Assembly: GCA_943367755.1 (NCBI GenBank)
Contig: CALRKB020000018.1
Span: forward strand, 1-64,000
Length of the DNA: 64,000 nucleotides
Direction: 5' to 3'
Source: PCC-6802 sp943367755
GTDB taxonomy: Bacteria > Cyanobacteriota > Cyanobacteriia > Pseudanabaenales > Pseudanabaenaceae
Position 1 is the stretch's first letter; every line of letters starts with the position of its first letter. A model generated the notes under the pieces. It did no database searches. It had not been told where the DNA came from and saw only the letters and a program-made list of their open reading frames with translations. Of this stretch, positions 27,839-37,100 are shown in pieces. Both the position numbers and the translations under genes were made by a program.

Positions 27839-29532
27839 TTTTGGAGATTGATATCTCTACGACGCGAATTAGCAATGCGCCAACTGAGTAACATTACAGG
27901 TAGCATTCCTACGAGAATAATCGCCAAAGCTGGTGCAGATGCTTCCACCAAACGTTCATCGGAAGCGTAGTTGTAGACACGCACGGCAAGCGTATCAAAG
28001 TTGAAGGGGCGAATGATAATCGTAGCTGGCAGTTCTTTCATCACATCGACAAAAATCAGCATGCCAGCGGTGAGCAAACTTCCCCACATTAGAGGCACAT
28101 GTATTTTTAGCAAAGTACTAATACTTCCCTGGCCGAGACTGCGAGATGCATCATCGAGATGGGGTTCGATTTTGCCTAAACCTGCTTCCACGGTATTAAA
28201 GGAAACGGCAAGAAAACGGACAAGATAGGCAAATATAAGCGCGGCGATCGTACCGCTCAAAATCAGTCCTGTAGAAATGCCGAAATTAGCTTGCATCCAG
28301 GCATCGATCGCATTATCAAGCTGACCGAGCGGCACCATAATCCCCACCGCAATTACCGAGCCTGGAATGGCATAGCCGATCGCCGCTACGCGGATCGCCG
28401 ATCGCATTACGAGATGAGAATATAGACGCTGCCCGTATGCTAGTAGGATTGCGATCGCCACACCAGCGACAGCAGCGATCGCCGCCAGCGTTAAACTGTT
28501 ATTTGTGAGTTCCCAGAAACTCTCATCTATGCTCTCAATGCCGCTAGTAGCAGTCATATGGATCAGTAAGCCCACGGGGATGAGAAATCCAATCGCGATC
28601 GGCAAAAGGCAAATCAGAATCGCAGCAATAGCTCTAAATCCGTGGAGGTGATAACTAGAAAGCTGTTGTTGAGGGCTGGAAGTTTGGTAATACCTGGACT
28701 GTCGCCGAGACAAAAGCTCTAGCAAGATCAGCCACAAAGCAAACATCGTCAAAATCGCGGCTAATTGCATTGAGGCATCGCGCTCACCCATGCCAAACCA
28801 GGTGCGGTAAATGCCAACGGTGAATGTGTCCACACTAAAATACTGCACTGTGCCGTAGTCATTTAGAGTTTCCATCAGGGCTAGCGATAAACCTGCCACG
28901 ATCGCCGGGCGCGCGATTGGTAATGCCACACGGGTAAAGCTGCGCCAGGGACTACAGCCAAGCGAACGGCTAGCTTCTAGCGTGCAGGTGGACTGCTCCA
29001 AAAACGCCACTCTGGCTAAAAGGTAGACATAGGGATATAAGGTAAAGCTGAGCATAGCGATCGCCCCTGGGAGAGAGCGAATGGGTGGGAACCAATAATC
29101 ACCAACATTTTGCCAGCCATAGATACTGCGTAGCCAGGTTTGCACTGGCCCGTAAAACTCCAGCAACTCCGTATACACATAAGCTAATAAATATGCGGGT
29201 GCAGCCAGTGGCAAGATCAGCAACCATTCAAACATGCGCCCACCGGGAAAGCGGCACATGGTAACCAACCATGCCGTACTCACCCCCAAGACTAAAACAC
29301 CACAGCCAACCCCCAAAATTAACCATAACGAGTTGGCTATATAGCCTGTTAACACGGTTGAGGCCAAATGATCCCACACATCGCGAGTTGGAGCGAAGAT
29401 GCTACCCAAGACAAAAAGTACGGGAGTCATAATGAGGGCGGCGATCGCAATTACTAAGGCGGTCAAGCTACGATTGCGCCAAAGAGCGAAGGTATGGCTG
29501 GGTAAGAAATTCATATAGGGCGAGACAGGCAC
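27835..29532 (-). CDS. futB: Iron(III) ABC transporter permease
   Basis: 565 residues, a double-length ThiP-type permease with about twelve membrane helices and two binding-protein-dependent transport motifs (SRSLGCSPWRSFTRVALPIA and SRSLGQGSISTLLKIHVP), which contact the ATPase. It transports Fe3+ delivered by FutA. The ATPase gene is divergently placed across a 136-bp gap. Frame intact. Confidence 0.93.
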   Translation of the reverse strand: MPVSPYMNFLPSHTFALWRNRSLTALVIAIAALIMTPVLFVLGSIFAPTRDVWDHLASTVLTGYIANSLWLILGVGCGVLVLGVSTAWLVTMCRFPGGRMFEWLLILPLAAPAYLLAYVYTELLEFYGPVQTWLRSIYGWQNVGDYWFPPIRSLPGAIAMLSFTLYPYVYLLARVAFLEQSTCTLEASRSLGCSPWRSFTRVALPIARPAIVAGLSLALMETLNDYGTVQYFSVDTFTVGIYRTWFGMGERDASMQLAAILTMFALWLILLELLSRRQSRYYQTSSPQQQLSSYHLHGFRAIAAILICLLPIAIGFLIPVGLLIHMTATSGIESIDESFWELTNNSLTLAAIAAVAGVAIAILLAYGQRLYSHLVMRSAIRVAAIGYAIPGSVIAVGIMVPLGQLDNAIDAWMQANFGISTGLILSGTIAALIFAYLVRFLAVSFNTVEAGLGKIEPHLDDASRSLGQGSISTLLKIHVPLMWGSLLTAGMLIFVDVMKELPATIIIRPFNFDTLAVRVYNYASDERLVEASAPALAIILVGMLPVMLLSWRIANSRRRDINLQK

Positions 29533-29668
29533 TATTAAGCTAAATTTGGATTGCTAAAAGTAATGAGAATACTTAGCATCAAACTACTTTAATATAATGA
29601 GTACTCACCGATCTCTTAGATCTCTCACCATCTAGTAACTATTAACCAATCAACCTTATAAGTGCAGC

Positions 29669-30763
29669 ATGACTCAGTCTGTGATTATGAACGTGGAAGA
29701 CGTGACAAAGCGGTTTTCCCAAAGCACAACTCCTGCCGTTGCGAATGTTAACTTACAACTTTATCAAGGCGATCTGCTCACATTATTAGGTCCCTCTGGT
29801 TGTGGGAAGACTACACTATTGCGATTAATTGCTGGTTTTGAGCAACCTCAAACAGGAAAAATTATAATTGCTGGGCAGCAAGTTGCTGGAGATGGTGCTT
29901 GGATACCTCCAGAGCTACGCGATGTCGGCATGGTGTTTCAGGACTACGCCCTTTTCCCGCACCTGAGCGCCAGTCAGAATATTGCCTTTGGATTGCGCAG
30001 GCGGCGAGATCGACATGGTCTTAAACCCACTTTAAACTCGTCAACCGTCAAGAAGTTAGTAGCAGAGGCGATCGCACTCGTGGGTTTAGAGGGTTTAGAG
30101 AAACGTTATCCCCACGAATTATCAGGCGGACAGCAACAAAGGGTGGCTCTAGCCCGCGCCTTAGCTCCTCAACCAGCCCTGGTACTACTGGACGAACCAT
30201 TAAGCAATTTAGATGCCCAAATTCGCATGCGCCTGCGACAGGAATTGCGGGATATCCTGAAAGCTGCGGGTACAACCGCCATTTTCGTTACCCACGATCA
30301 AGAAGAAGCCCTGGCGATCTCTGACTGGATTGCCGTAATGCGTAACGGTCAGATCGAGCAATTTGGTAAACCAGAAGAAGTTTACAATCAACCCACATCC
30401 AGATTTGTGGCTGAGTTTGTGGTGCAAGCTAATTTTTTGCCTGCCCAGTATCGCGATCGCGTCTGGGAAACAGAACTGGGTAGTTTTGCCCTAGACGAAA
30501 GCCTGAGCGATCGCCCTGCTAATGGCTCCGATCGAGCAGTATTGATGATCCGACAAGAAGATTTAATGCTTAAGCCAGATGGGGACAACTCAGTAGTGAT
30601 TCGCGATCGCTGCTTTTTAGGACGCGAACTGATGTATTACCTGCGCACGAACTCAGGCAAAGAACTGATTGCCCGCACGACAAATCAGCAGATTTTGTCA
30701 GTGGGAACGCGCGTTCAGGTATCAATTGCTGAGCAAGCCATCAAAGCTTTTCCGGTTGCCTAG
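29669..30763 (+). CDS. futC: Iron(III) ABC transporter ATP-binding protein
   Basis: 364 residues. Walker A GPSGCGKTT, Q-loop VFQDYALFPHL, signature LSGGQQQRVALARAL, Walker B LVLLDEPLSNLD and H-loop FVTHDQEEA. The C-terminal third resembles a TOBE-type regulatory domain, as in FbpC. It is divergent from futB, and the shared 29533-29668 gap probably carries both promoters. Assigned to iron by neighbours; sulfate or polyamine ATPases are similar in sequence. Confidence 0.9.
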   Translation: MTQSVIMNVEDVTKRFSQSTTPAVANVNLQLYQGDLLTLLGPSGCGKTTLLRLIAGFEQPQTGKIIIAGQQVAGDGAWIPPELRDVGMVFQDYALFPHLSASQNIAFGLRRRRDRHGLKPTLNSSTVKKLVAEAIALVGLEGLEKRYPHELSGGQQQRVALARALAPQPALVLLDEPLSNLDAQIRMRLRQELRDILKAAGTTAIFVTHDQEEALAISDWIAVMRNGQIEQFGKPEEVYNQPTSRFVAEFVVQANFLPAQYRDRVWETELGSFALDESLSDRPANGSDRAVLMIRQEDLMLKPDGDNSVVIRDRCFLGRELMYYLRTNSGKELIARTTNQQILSVGTRVQVSIAEQAIKAFPVA

Positions 30764-30885
30764 ATACTCATAAGGCATAGCGCATATGTGGCCAGGATAG
30801 AATCACTGTTGCCAAACATACCAACATCTACTTCTGCTAGCCGCTAAACTAGACATTGCAGGCAATCTCAGGCAACTATGCGGTT

Positions 30886-32019
30886 ATGCAGTTTGGTAAG
30901 TCGATTCGTTCGCAGTGGTTGTTAGAGGGAAATTGCGTATTCCTTAATCATGGGTCATTTGGAGCTACACCCAAAGTTGTACTCGATGCTCAAACGCGAT
31001 GGCGGCAGCGCCTGGAACTCCAGCCCGTGCGCTTTATGTCGCAGGAGTTGCCCGATGCCCTTAGAACTGCTGCGGCGGAATTAGCTGGCTTTGTCGGAGC
31101 TAAGGGTGAAGATATTGTTTTTGTGGAGAATGCTACGGCTGGCATTAATGCCGTAGTGAGATCGCTGTCATTTTCACCAGGCGATCTAATTGTCACTACC
31201 AACCACGTTTACGGTGCCGTTCGCAAAACCTTGGAATTTGTCTGCCAACGCACAGGTGCGAAATTAATTGAGGCACGGGTGCCTTTCCCAATTAGTAATG
31301 AGGCGGAGATCGTCGCCGCGATCGCCACGCAACTCAATTCCAATGTCAAGCTACTCGCGATCGACCACATTACTTCACCCACTGCCTTGATTTTTCCCGT
31401 AGCTGAAATAATTCGTTTGGCCAAGCTCCAAAATATTCCTGTCTTAGTCGATGGTGCCCACGCGCCGGGAATGATTCCCCTCCAGATTGAGTCGTTAAAT
31501 GCTGACTGGTATGTGGGCAATTGCCACAAGTGGCTGTTTGCACCCAAGGGTTGTGGATTTCTGTGGACAACGCCGCAACGGCAGCGGGAAACCCACCCCA
31601 CCGTAATTTCGCATGGTTTAGGGTCAGGTTACTGCCATGAGTTTGACTGGACAGGTACGCGTGACTTTAGTGCCTGGTTAGCTGTGACGGAGGCGATCGC
31701 CTTTGCACGTCAACTAGGTGTTACCGAAATATATCAACACAACCATAATCTGGCTGTATGGGCAGGACAGTTACTCGTACATGCTTGGGGTGGACATACC
31801 AGCACGCCATCGAGCACAATTGGGGCAATGACAACCGTACAGGTACCTGCAAAAAAAAGCACATATAGCCATCAAGAATTACACGACTACCTATGGGAAT
31901 TTCACCGCATCGAAGTACCGATTATCCCCTTTGCCGATCGTCTCTGGGTCAGGATATCTGCCCAAATCTATAATGAACCATCCGAGTATCGGCTTTTAGC
32001 AGAAGCTTTGTGGCAATAA
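30886..32019 (+). CDS. Class V PLP aminotransferase (isopenicillin-N-epimerase/cysteine-desulfurase-like)
   Basis: 377 residues from the ATG at 30886. Motifs: NHGSFGATPK at the start, ENATAGINAVVRSL, VDGAHAPGMIPLQ, and the PLP lysine in GNCHKWLFAPKGCGFLW. This is the isopenicillin N epimerase-like branch, with uncertain substrate. The frame is open ten codons upstream to a TTG at 30856, which lacks a good ribosome site. Followed closely by nadK. Confidence 0.85.
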   Translation: MQFGKSIRSQWLLEGNCVFLNHGSFGATPKVVLDAQTRWRQRLELQPVRFMSQELPDALRTAAAELAGFVGAKGEDIVFVENATAGINAVVRSLSFSPGDLIVTTNHVYGAVRKTLEFVCQRTGAKLIEARVPFPISNEAEIVAAIATQLNSNVKLLAIDHITSPTALIFPVAEIIRLAKLQNIPVLVDGAHAPGMIPLQIESLNADWYVGNCHKWLFAPKGCGFLWTTPQRQRETHPTVISHGLGSGYCHEFDWTGTRDFSAWLAVTEAIAFARQLGVTEIYQHNHNLAVWAGQLLVHAWGGHTSTPSSTIGAMTTVQVPAKKSTYSHQELHDYLWEFHRIEVPIIPFADRLWVRISAQIYNEPSEYRLLAEALWQ

Positions 32020-32070
32020 GAAGCGTATAATTTCGGAACATAAGAATTTTCGATCAGGTGGTTTTGTAGC

Positions 32071-32988
32071 GTGCCAAAAGCAGGCATTATCTTCAATGAC
32101 TCTAAACTTGTAGCCCAACGTGTAGCAGCAGAAATTAAAGAATGGCTGACGCAACAGGGCTGGGAAGTTGTAGTTGCAACAGGCTGGGGCGGTATTTTAG
32201 GTTACGCCAAGCCCGATAGTCCTGTGTGTCATATTCCGGTGGAGAGTCTGGTGCCACCAGGATTTGATGAGGATATGGCCTTTGCAATTTCCCTGGGCGG
32301 AGATGGTACAGTCCTGTCGGCATTTCGTCAGGTTGCTCCCTGTGGTATCCCTGTATTGACAATTAACACCGGCCACATGGGTTTCTTGACCGAGACCTAT
32401 CTCGCACATTGGCAAGAAACGTTAGCTCAGATTATTGCTGGTAAGTACGTGGTCGAGCAGCGATCGATGATGTCTGTGCGGGTCTACGATCGCAAAGGTC
32501 TGTTGTGGGAAGCGCTATCCCTAAATGAGATGGTGATTCACCGCGAACCTCTTACCAGTATGTGCCATTTTGAAGTAGCGATTGGACATCACGCACCTGT
32601 CGATGTCGCTGCCGATGGGGTAATTATTTCTACTCCCACAGGTTCTACGGCCTACGCCCTTTCCGCTGGCGGCCCAGTTATAGAGCCGGGTATTCCCGTA
32701 TTTCAGCTGATTCCGATCTGTCCGCATTCTATGGCATCACGGGCACTGGTATTTGCCAATACGGAAACTGTGGTAGTAACACCCGCCAACCACCATCGTT
32801 TAGTTATGGTCGTAGATGGTAATGCTGGTTGCTATGTTTACCCCGATTATCACGTCAAAATCGAGCGATCGCAGTATTATGCGCGCTTTATTCGGCTCCA
32901 GCGGGGCGAATTCTTCCAGGTCCTGCGTGAAAAGCTGGGCTGGGGTCTACCCCACATTTCTAAACCAACTTCTGTGGAGTTGCCTTAA
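32071..32988 (+). CDS. nadK: NAD kinase (first of two)
   Basis: 305 residues with a GTG start. Motifs are SLGGDGTVLSAFRQ (GGDG) and VIISTPTGSTAYALSAGGPVIE-like conserved block, here split as DGVIISTPTGSTAYALSAGG. It makes NADP from NAD and ATP. Its last codons overlap the tldD stop on the opposite strand. Cyanobacteria usually carry two NAD kinases; the other is at 62830-63756. Confidence 0.94.
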   Translation: MPKAGIIFNDSKLVAQRVAAEIKEWLTQQGWEVVVATGWGGILGYAKPDSPVCHIPVESLVPPGFDEDMAFAISLGGDGTVLSAFRQVAPCGIPVLTINTGHMGFLTETYLAHWQETLAQIIAGKYVVEQRSMMSVRVYDRKGLLWEALSLNEMVIHREPLTSMCHFEVAIGHHAPVDVAADGVIISTPTGSTAYALSAGGPVIEPGIPVFQLIPICPHSMASRALVFANTETVVVTPANHHRLVMVVDGNAGCYVYPDYHVKIERSQYYARFIRLQRGEFFQVLREKLGWGLPHISKPTSVELP

Positions 32989-34349
32989 CGTCCGCCAACC
33001 ACGACGTTGCGAATACGTACATGGGGACCGCCCACGCTCACGGGTAGGCCAGATTGTCCGCCTTTACCACAGCCACCATTGCGATAAACAGAGTCAGATG
33101 CGATCGCATCAATATCTTTTAAGGTTTGGAACACGTTGCCGCTGAGCGTCACATCGCTGACCGGCTCGGCCAGTTTGCCATCACGAATGGCATAGCCTTC
33201 TGCCGCCGCGAAAGTAAACATTTCACCGTTGGTTTGACCACCCAACATCCGCACCGCATACACACCGTCATCAACACCATCCAACATTTCTGCAAAGGAA
33301 TGCTTTCCGGGCTCAATCGCTGTGTTAGTCATGCGCACAAGCGGCGGGTAGGAAGCGGTTAAAACACGGGCATTACCAGTGGGAGCTTCGTGCATCTTCC
33401 CAGCGGTTTCCAGGCTATGCATCCTTTGGTTGAGAATGCCATCTTTGATCAAATATTTGCGTTGTGTTGGTACGCCTTCATCATCGTAGACCATACTACC
33501 TGGCAAGCCAGGAATGGTAGCATCATCAACCACGGTTAGATCGGGAATGGCAATTGATTTACCCAGTGTCAACAATTCTTGCATTTTAGGGTTCTCATAG
33601 ACAAAATCTGCCTCTGAGAGATGACCAAAAGCTTCGTGAATAAATACACCTGCCAAGTACGGATCGAGAATCACCGTGTATTGCCCACCCTTGACTGGAC
33701 TCGCATCTAGTTGGCGGACGGCACGCGCCGCAGTTTCCCTCACCAGATCTTCCTGGGAGAGCATAATGTCAAAATCAGCGCGCGAATGCACCGAGTCAAA
33801 GCCCTGTCGTACGGTGCCATTGTTGCGGGCAATTACGCCAAAGCGTCCCGTGACATCTAGGCGCTCTTGGGCGATCGCCGTTCCCCACGAGTTAGCAAAA
33901 TAAGATGTGCCAAAGCGATCGCGGTAGCCCGTCATCGTAGTTTGAATTCTGGGATCGAACTCCAACAACATCTGGTTATAGGCTTCGAGGATTTCGCGCT
34001 TACGCTCAAGCGATATACCACGCGGATCGTTGCCTAGCTCTACCCTCACCTCTGCAACTACGGGATCTACCTTAGCTAACTGCGTGGTTTCTTTACCAAT
34101 TAGTTTTGCCTGGGAAATTGCTTGTTCAATCCGATCTTGAAGTTCTGAGAGATCGTTAAATGTGACGAAGCTCCAACCGCCCTGATGACAGGCGCGGATG
34201 CCACCAGCCAAACCAAAGCTGCGATCGACCGCGTTCAGTTGCGGACCTTGAAACGAAATGCTGGTAGACTCGCTCTGTTCTAAACGAACTTCCAAATAGT
34301 CAACTGACTTGCAGTAAGGAGCGATCGCCGTTTGCAACTGGTCTTGCAT
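32985..34349 (-). CDS. tldD: TldD-type metalloprotease
   Basis: 454 residues. The zinc motif is HEAFGHLSEAD (HExxxH), followed by a distal Gly/Cys-rich block ending in GGCGKGGQSGLPVSVGGP. TldD with TldE (PmbA) degrades unfolded peptides and can act on RiPP leaders. The partner gene is not here. It is notable that TldD-type proteases mature some bacteriocins, but the precursor array is 600 bases away and there is no further evidence of a link. Convergent overlap with nadK at 32985-32988. Confidence 0.93.
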   Translation of the reverse strand: MQDQLQTAIAPYCKSVDYLEVRLEQSESTSISFQGPQLNAVDRSFGLAGGIRACHQGGWSFVTFNDLSELQDRIEQAISQAKLIGKETTQLAKVDPVVAEVRVELGNDPRGISLERKREILEAYNQMLLEFDPRIQTTMTGYRDRFGTSYFANSWGTAIAQERLDVTGRFGVIARNNGTVRQGFDSVHSRADFDIMLSQEDLVRETAARAVRQLDASPVKGGQYTVILDPYLAGVFIHEAFGHLSEADFVYENPKMQELLTLGKSIAIPDLTVVDDATIPGLPGSMVYDDEGVPTQRKYLIKDGILNQRMHSLETAGKMHEAPTGNARVLTASYPPLVRMTNTAIEPGKHSFAEMLDGVDDGVYAVRMLGGQTNGEMFTFAAAEGYAIRDGKLAEPVSDVTLSGNVFQTLKDIDAIASDSVYRNGGCGKGGQSGLPVSVGGPHVRIRNVVVGGR

Positions 34350-34681
34350 AAGTTATCAATACCGAATAACACAATCGCATTCTAACAAATTCCCCGATTG
34401 GCTATATTCCTCCGCACGAACTAAATCGAAAAAAATAGCGGGGTAGAGCTAATTAGCTACCACCACGCTATACGAGGAATTATCCGAGACTTATGAATCT
34501 AAGATTACCCAGGTTGCTCAAATAAATTGCAGCACAGATCTCAGCTAAATTGCTGAACTTGCCGATCGCGATCCTGTGCCATCTTGCCAGTCCCCAAAAT
34601 TGGCATACCTGAACACTGCCTTAATTACCAAATCCCACTAACAAAACTGAAATAGCCCAGACTAGAGCGATTCCCTACAGG
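34350..34681. other. Intergenic, no gene seen
   Basis: About 330 bases upstream of tldD. They should hold its promoter. No RNA gene or repeat recognised. Confidence 0.4.
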
Positions 34682-34924
34682 ATGCGTTCCGCCGCAATTA
34701 TCACCTTACCTGCATCGGGGGCACGCTTAAGGAATTATCAGGTAGGCAATATTGACGCATCTGAGATCCTAGATTTCTACAAAGCTCGTTTTCAGATTGA
34801 ATTCATCTTTCGTGATGCTAAGCAGTTTACAGGCTTAACCGATTGTCAAGCTTGTGATTTTACTAAGCTCGATTTCCATTTCAATTCACAATTAATCCAA
34901 TTTGCATTCTGCTATGCGAATTAG
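34682..34924 (+). pseudogene. Transposase relic (DDE, IS4-like)
   Basis: 80-codon frame. From about residue 20 it reads FYKARFQIEFIFRDAKQFTG and then LTDCQA, the well conserved region around the last catalytic Glu of IS4-like transposases. It stops after HFNSQLIQFAFCYAN. The preceding 400-plus residues are absent, so it is a decayed 3' fragment. It lies 20 bases from the first precursor gene and marks the left edge of the peptide array. Confidence 0.8.
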
Positions 34925-34944
34925 TCAAAGAAGCAAATGGATTA

Positions 34945-35118
34945 TTACACTATAGTTGTAAAGGCAAGAATAGCTAAAAGCAAAGTGGCACACGTAGCAT
35001 TTAATCCTCCATCGATGCGATCCAAATCCCGATCTGTAATATCAGTCATATAGCTTTCGGAATCTAAGAATAGATCGGAGCCAGGCGGGGATAGATTTGA
35101 AATTGAAATATTAGCCAT
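34945..35118 (-). CDS. Double-Gly precursor peptide 1
   Basis: 57 residues. Leader of 38 residues: MANISISNLSPPGSDLFLDS, then acidic ESYMTDITDRDLDRIDGG. The predicted 19-residue core is hydrophobic with one Cys (LNATCATLLLAILAFTTIV). AAGGAG lies 7 bases before the ATG. GACATAAT occurs 115 bases upstream, similar to other members. It is the outermost precursor, next to a transposase relic. Confidence 0.85.
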   Translation of the reverse strand: MANISISNLSPPGSDLFLDSESYMTDITDRDLDRIDGGLNATCATLLLAILAFTTIV

Positions 35119-35391
35119 TGGAAATCTCCTTGTAGGAAGTGAATGATACGGGACTAAACAAAATGCTTAATTCTGTTATTAGATACTAATCAACTGATTT
35201 ACTAATTTCTAGTTCTTTGCTTAATATTTTAAGACATAATTAATGTGATTTGACCTATTTCAAGTCCTTACTTAAGACGCGATCGCAAAGATAAAGTTTG
35301 ATTTTTTGAGCGTTGAGGCAGCAGGATAATTTTTGCAGAGTATGAGAAATGCGAGAAAAAAGCTGAAATAATTGGAATAGCGATCACAAAA

Positions 35392-35415
35392 AATGGGAGT
35401 TACGCTACTCCCATT
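35392..35415 (-). terminator. Terminator of precursor 2
   Basis: AATGGGAGT and ACTCCCATT pair perfectly over 9 bp with a six-base loop; on the minus strand the stem is followed by a T-run. It lies about 70 bases after the precursor 2 stop. Confidence 0.85.
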
Positions 35416-35482
35416 GAAATTTACAATCGTAAGATATTTCCGCTATCGATAGATTCGAAATGCAAACTAAATGTTGGTCAGC

Positions 35483-35662
35483 TTAACATATAGTAGGAGT
35501 ATAAGGACGAGGTAATGTCCAAGGAGAATAAATAGGAGAAGTATATATCCCACCATTCACTTGATCTAAATCGCTATCAGTAAAATCATTCATATAACTT
35601 TCAGTATCGGAAAACAAATCAGAGCCAGATGGATTCAGATTTGGAATTGAAATATTAGCCAT
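35483..35662 (-). CDS. Double-Gly precursor peptide 2
   Basis: 59 residues from the ATG at 35662 (AAGGAG seven bases upstream). Leader of 38 residues starts MANISIPNLNPSGSDLFSDT and ends DLDQVNGG. The 21-residue core is Pro/Tyr/Thr-rich and ends in Cys (starts IYTSPIYSP, ends PYTPTIC). The upstream 120 bases are similar to those of precursor 1, so the two look like duplicates whose cores diverged. Confidence 0.87.
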   Translation of the reverse strand: MANISIPNLNPSGSDLFSDTESYMNDFTDSDLDQVNGGIYTSPIYSPWTLPRPYTPTIC

Positions 35663-35823
35663 TGGAAATCTCCTTGTAGGAAGTGAGTTATACAGAACCA
35701 AACTAAAAGCTTAATTCTTTTATTAGATACTAATCAATTGATTTAATAGTTTCCAGCTTTTTGCTCATTTTTTTAAGACTTAACTGTTGTGATTTGGCCT
35801 AAAAAACGAAGGCGCAGAATGGC

Positions 35824-36007
35824 TTATTTGGTAATTATTGATGAAAAGGTAAGAGTAACTAAAGTATGAGTGATAGTAGTCGAGGCAAATAATCCACCAC
35901 TGACCAACTCTAAGTCACGATCGCTGACATCAGTCATATAACTTTCGTTATCTAAAAACAGATCGGAACCAGCGGGGGGATAGATTTGAAATTACGATAT
36001 TAGCCAT
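35824..36007 (-). pseudogene. Double-Gly precursor peptide 3, frameshifted
   Basis: Reading from the ATG at 36007 gives MANIVISNLSP and then RWFRSVFR and a stop. The cause is a run of six G (35974-35979) where the close paralogue at 39156 has five. Removing one base restores a 60-residue precursor: leader ending DRDLELVSGG and a Thr/Ser/Ile-rich 22-residue core (starts LFASTTITH). It could be a pseudogene, a phase-variable switch or a sequencing error. A palindrome containing AAACAATATTGTTT lies 33 bases upstream of the start, as at precursor 6. Confidence 0.85.
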
Positions 36008-36039
36008 TTAAAATCTCCATATAGGAATCAATTAATGAA

Positions 36040-36064
36040 GGAATAAACAATATTGTTTAATTCC
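36040..36064 (-). promoter_or_regulatory. AT-rich palindrome upstream of precursor 3
   Basis: Near-perfect 25-base palindrome centred on AAACAATATTGTTT, with GGAAT and ATTCC ends. The same motif is at 37325-37348, also 33 bases upstream of a precursor start. It is a candidate operator or a 5' leader hairpin. Confidence 0.65.
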
Positions 36065-36221
36065 ATAACTATCAACTGATGAAATACTGTATTGCCGCAA
36101 AGAAGTTGTAGACAATCAATTAGCAATATTCAGTTTAAAAGAGTCTAAATCTCTCAAATTTAGCAAGTTTAGAGAAGCTTTAGACAACATATTGTGACAT
36201 CAAATTAATCTTTGAATTGAA

Positions 36222-36266
36222 AACGAGAGTTTTGAAATCCTGTAAATAGAAATCTTAACTCTCGTT
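36222..36266 (-). terminator. Hairpin after precursor 4
   Basis: AACGAGAGTT / AACTCTCGTT pair over 10 bp around a 25-base loop. A close copy lies after precursor 7 (37523-37564), so it travels with the gene. On the minus strand it ends in TTTTC. Confidence 0.65.
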
Positions 36267-36303
36267 GCTTTGAATAACTCAGTATTGACAGAAATGCAAC
36301 AAA

Positions 36304-36444
36304 TTAGTCATGCTCTAAAAGAAGCGCACAAGCAATTGCGAAAACCCAGAGCCAACCTCCCTTCAGATCCAGCTCATTAGCAGATAAATCTGTTAAATCA
36401 AGATCGGAGTTACTAGAAAGATCGGAAATAGAAATATTAGACAT
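36304..36444 (-). CDS. Double-Gly precursor peptide 4
   Basis: 46 residues. Short 30-residue leader: MSNISISDLSSNSDLDLTDL then SANELDLKGG. The 16-residue core is a hydrophobic stretch with an acidic end (WLWVFAIACALLLEHD). AAGGAG precedes the ATG. Its leader matches precursor 7, and the gene plus its neighbour precursor 5 form one half of a segmental duplication. Confidence 0.83.
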   Translation of the reverse strand: MSNISISDLSSNSDLDLTDLSANELDLKGGWLWVFAIACALLLEHD

Positions 36445-36652
36445 TTGAATTCTCCTTATAGTTTGTGATTGAGTAGAGAAAGTCTACATTTTTTGAATGA
36501 ACAAAGATTCCCTTTCCATTTCAAGAAATCCTGTTCAGAAAGTAAACTGAAGAATTAGCTGCAATGTATTGTAGTAGCTACTAACTAGATCTCTCATTCG
36601 TCAATAGCTAGGATGCCACCATGCATCGCAGTACTAGTTCTGCAAGCCCTTT

Positions 36653-36853
36653 TTAGTCGAACAGCCAATCGATTAGTGCAGCTGCACCGAAGGCGACAGC
36701 CATCCCACATGGTTCAGAGGAGGCTGCGAGAACAGGAGTGATTCCTCCGTGTGCAGTGAGTTCTGCGTCAGATAGTTCTCTCATGTAGCTCTCTGAGTCA
36801 GATAACAGATCAAAGCCAGCAGGATTTAGATCCGGAATTGCGATGTTTGCCAT
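36653..36853 (-). CDS. Double-Gly precursor peptide 5 (WLFD core)
   Basis: 66 residues. 37-residue leader: MANIAIPDLNPAGFDLLSDS then ESYMRELSDAELTAHGG. The 29-residue core is Ala/Gly-rich, amphipathic, with one Cys, and ends ALIDWLFD. The same DWLFD or DYLFD end occurs in precursors 6, 8 and 15. Upstream it has a GAAC-type hairpin 37 bases before the ATG and the GACAT palindrome 112 bases before it. Confidence 0.88.
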   Translation of the reverse strand: MANIAIPDLNPAGFDLLSDSESYMRELSDAELTAHGGITPVLAASSEPCGMAVAFGAAALIDWLFD

Positions 36854-36889
36854 TAGAATTAATCTCCATAATGTACTTGATTTTTAGTT

Positions 36890-36906
36890 ATGAACTAAAA
36901 GTTCAT
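36890..36906 (-). promoter_or_regulatory. ATGAACT hairpin upstream of precursor 5
   Basis: ATGAACT-AAA-AGTTCAT, a perfect 7-bp inverted repeat 37 bases before the start. Related GAAC/GTTC pairs sit at the same distance before precursors 8 (38194-38208) and 15 (41546-41558). It may be an operator or 5' untranslated structure. Confidence 0.6.
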
Positions 36907-36964
36907 CAAATTAATTTTTACTGCATTAAATCAGGCAGATCAAGCTTTTTTAGATTGTTTATTG

Positions 36965-36987
36965 GACATGATTCAAGTAATTATGTC
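36965..36987 (-). promoter_or_regulatory. GACAT-palindrome upstream of precursor 5
   Basis: GACATGATTCAAGTAATTAT followed by GTC: an imperfect palindrome with GACAT and ATGTC ends. It is 112 bases upstream of the start. Equivalent sites lie at 38268, 41619 and 43125. Confidence 0.7.
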
Positions 36988-37100
36988 TTGATTTTTTGTA
37001 AGTTATGGAATCTTTTATCGATTTTAATTGGATTCCAAAAATCACTTCGAGGGAAGCTAAGCATACCCCCGACAGTTGGTTCCCGCGCGGGCAGCTACGC

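Noticed and set aside
32985..34349. TldD as dedicated maturation protease of the peptides
   Set aside because: TldD/E mature some RiPPs, but this gene is a common housekeeping one, is separated by a transposase relic, and no TldE is nearby.
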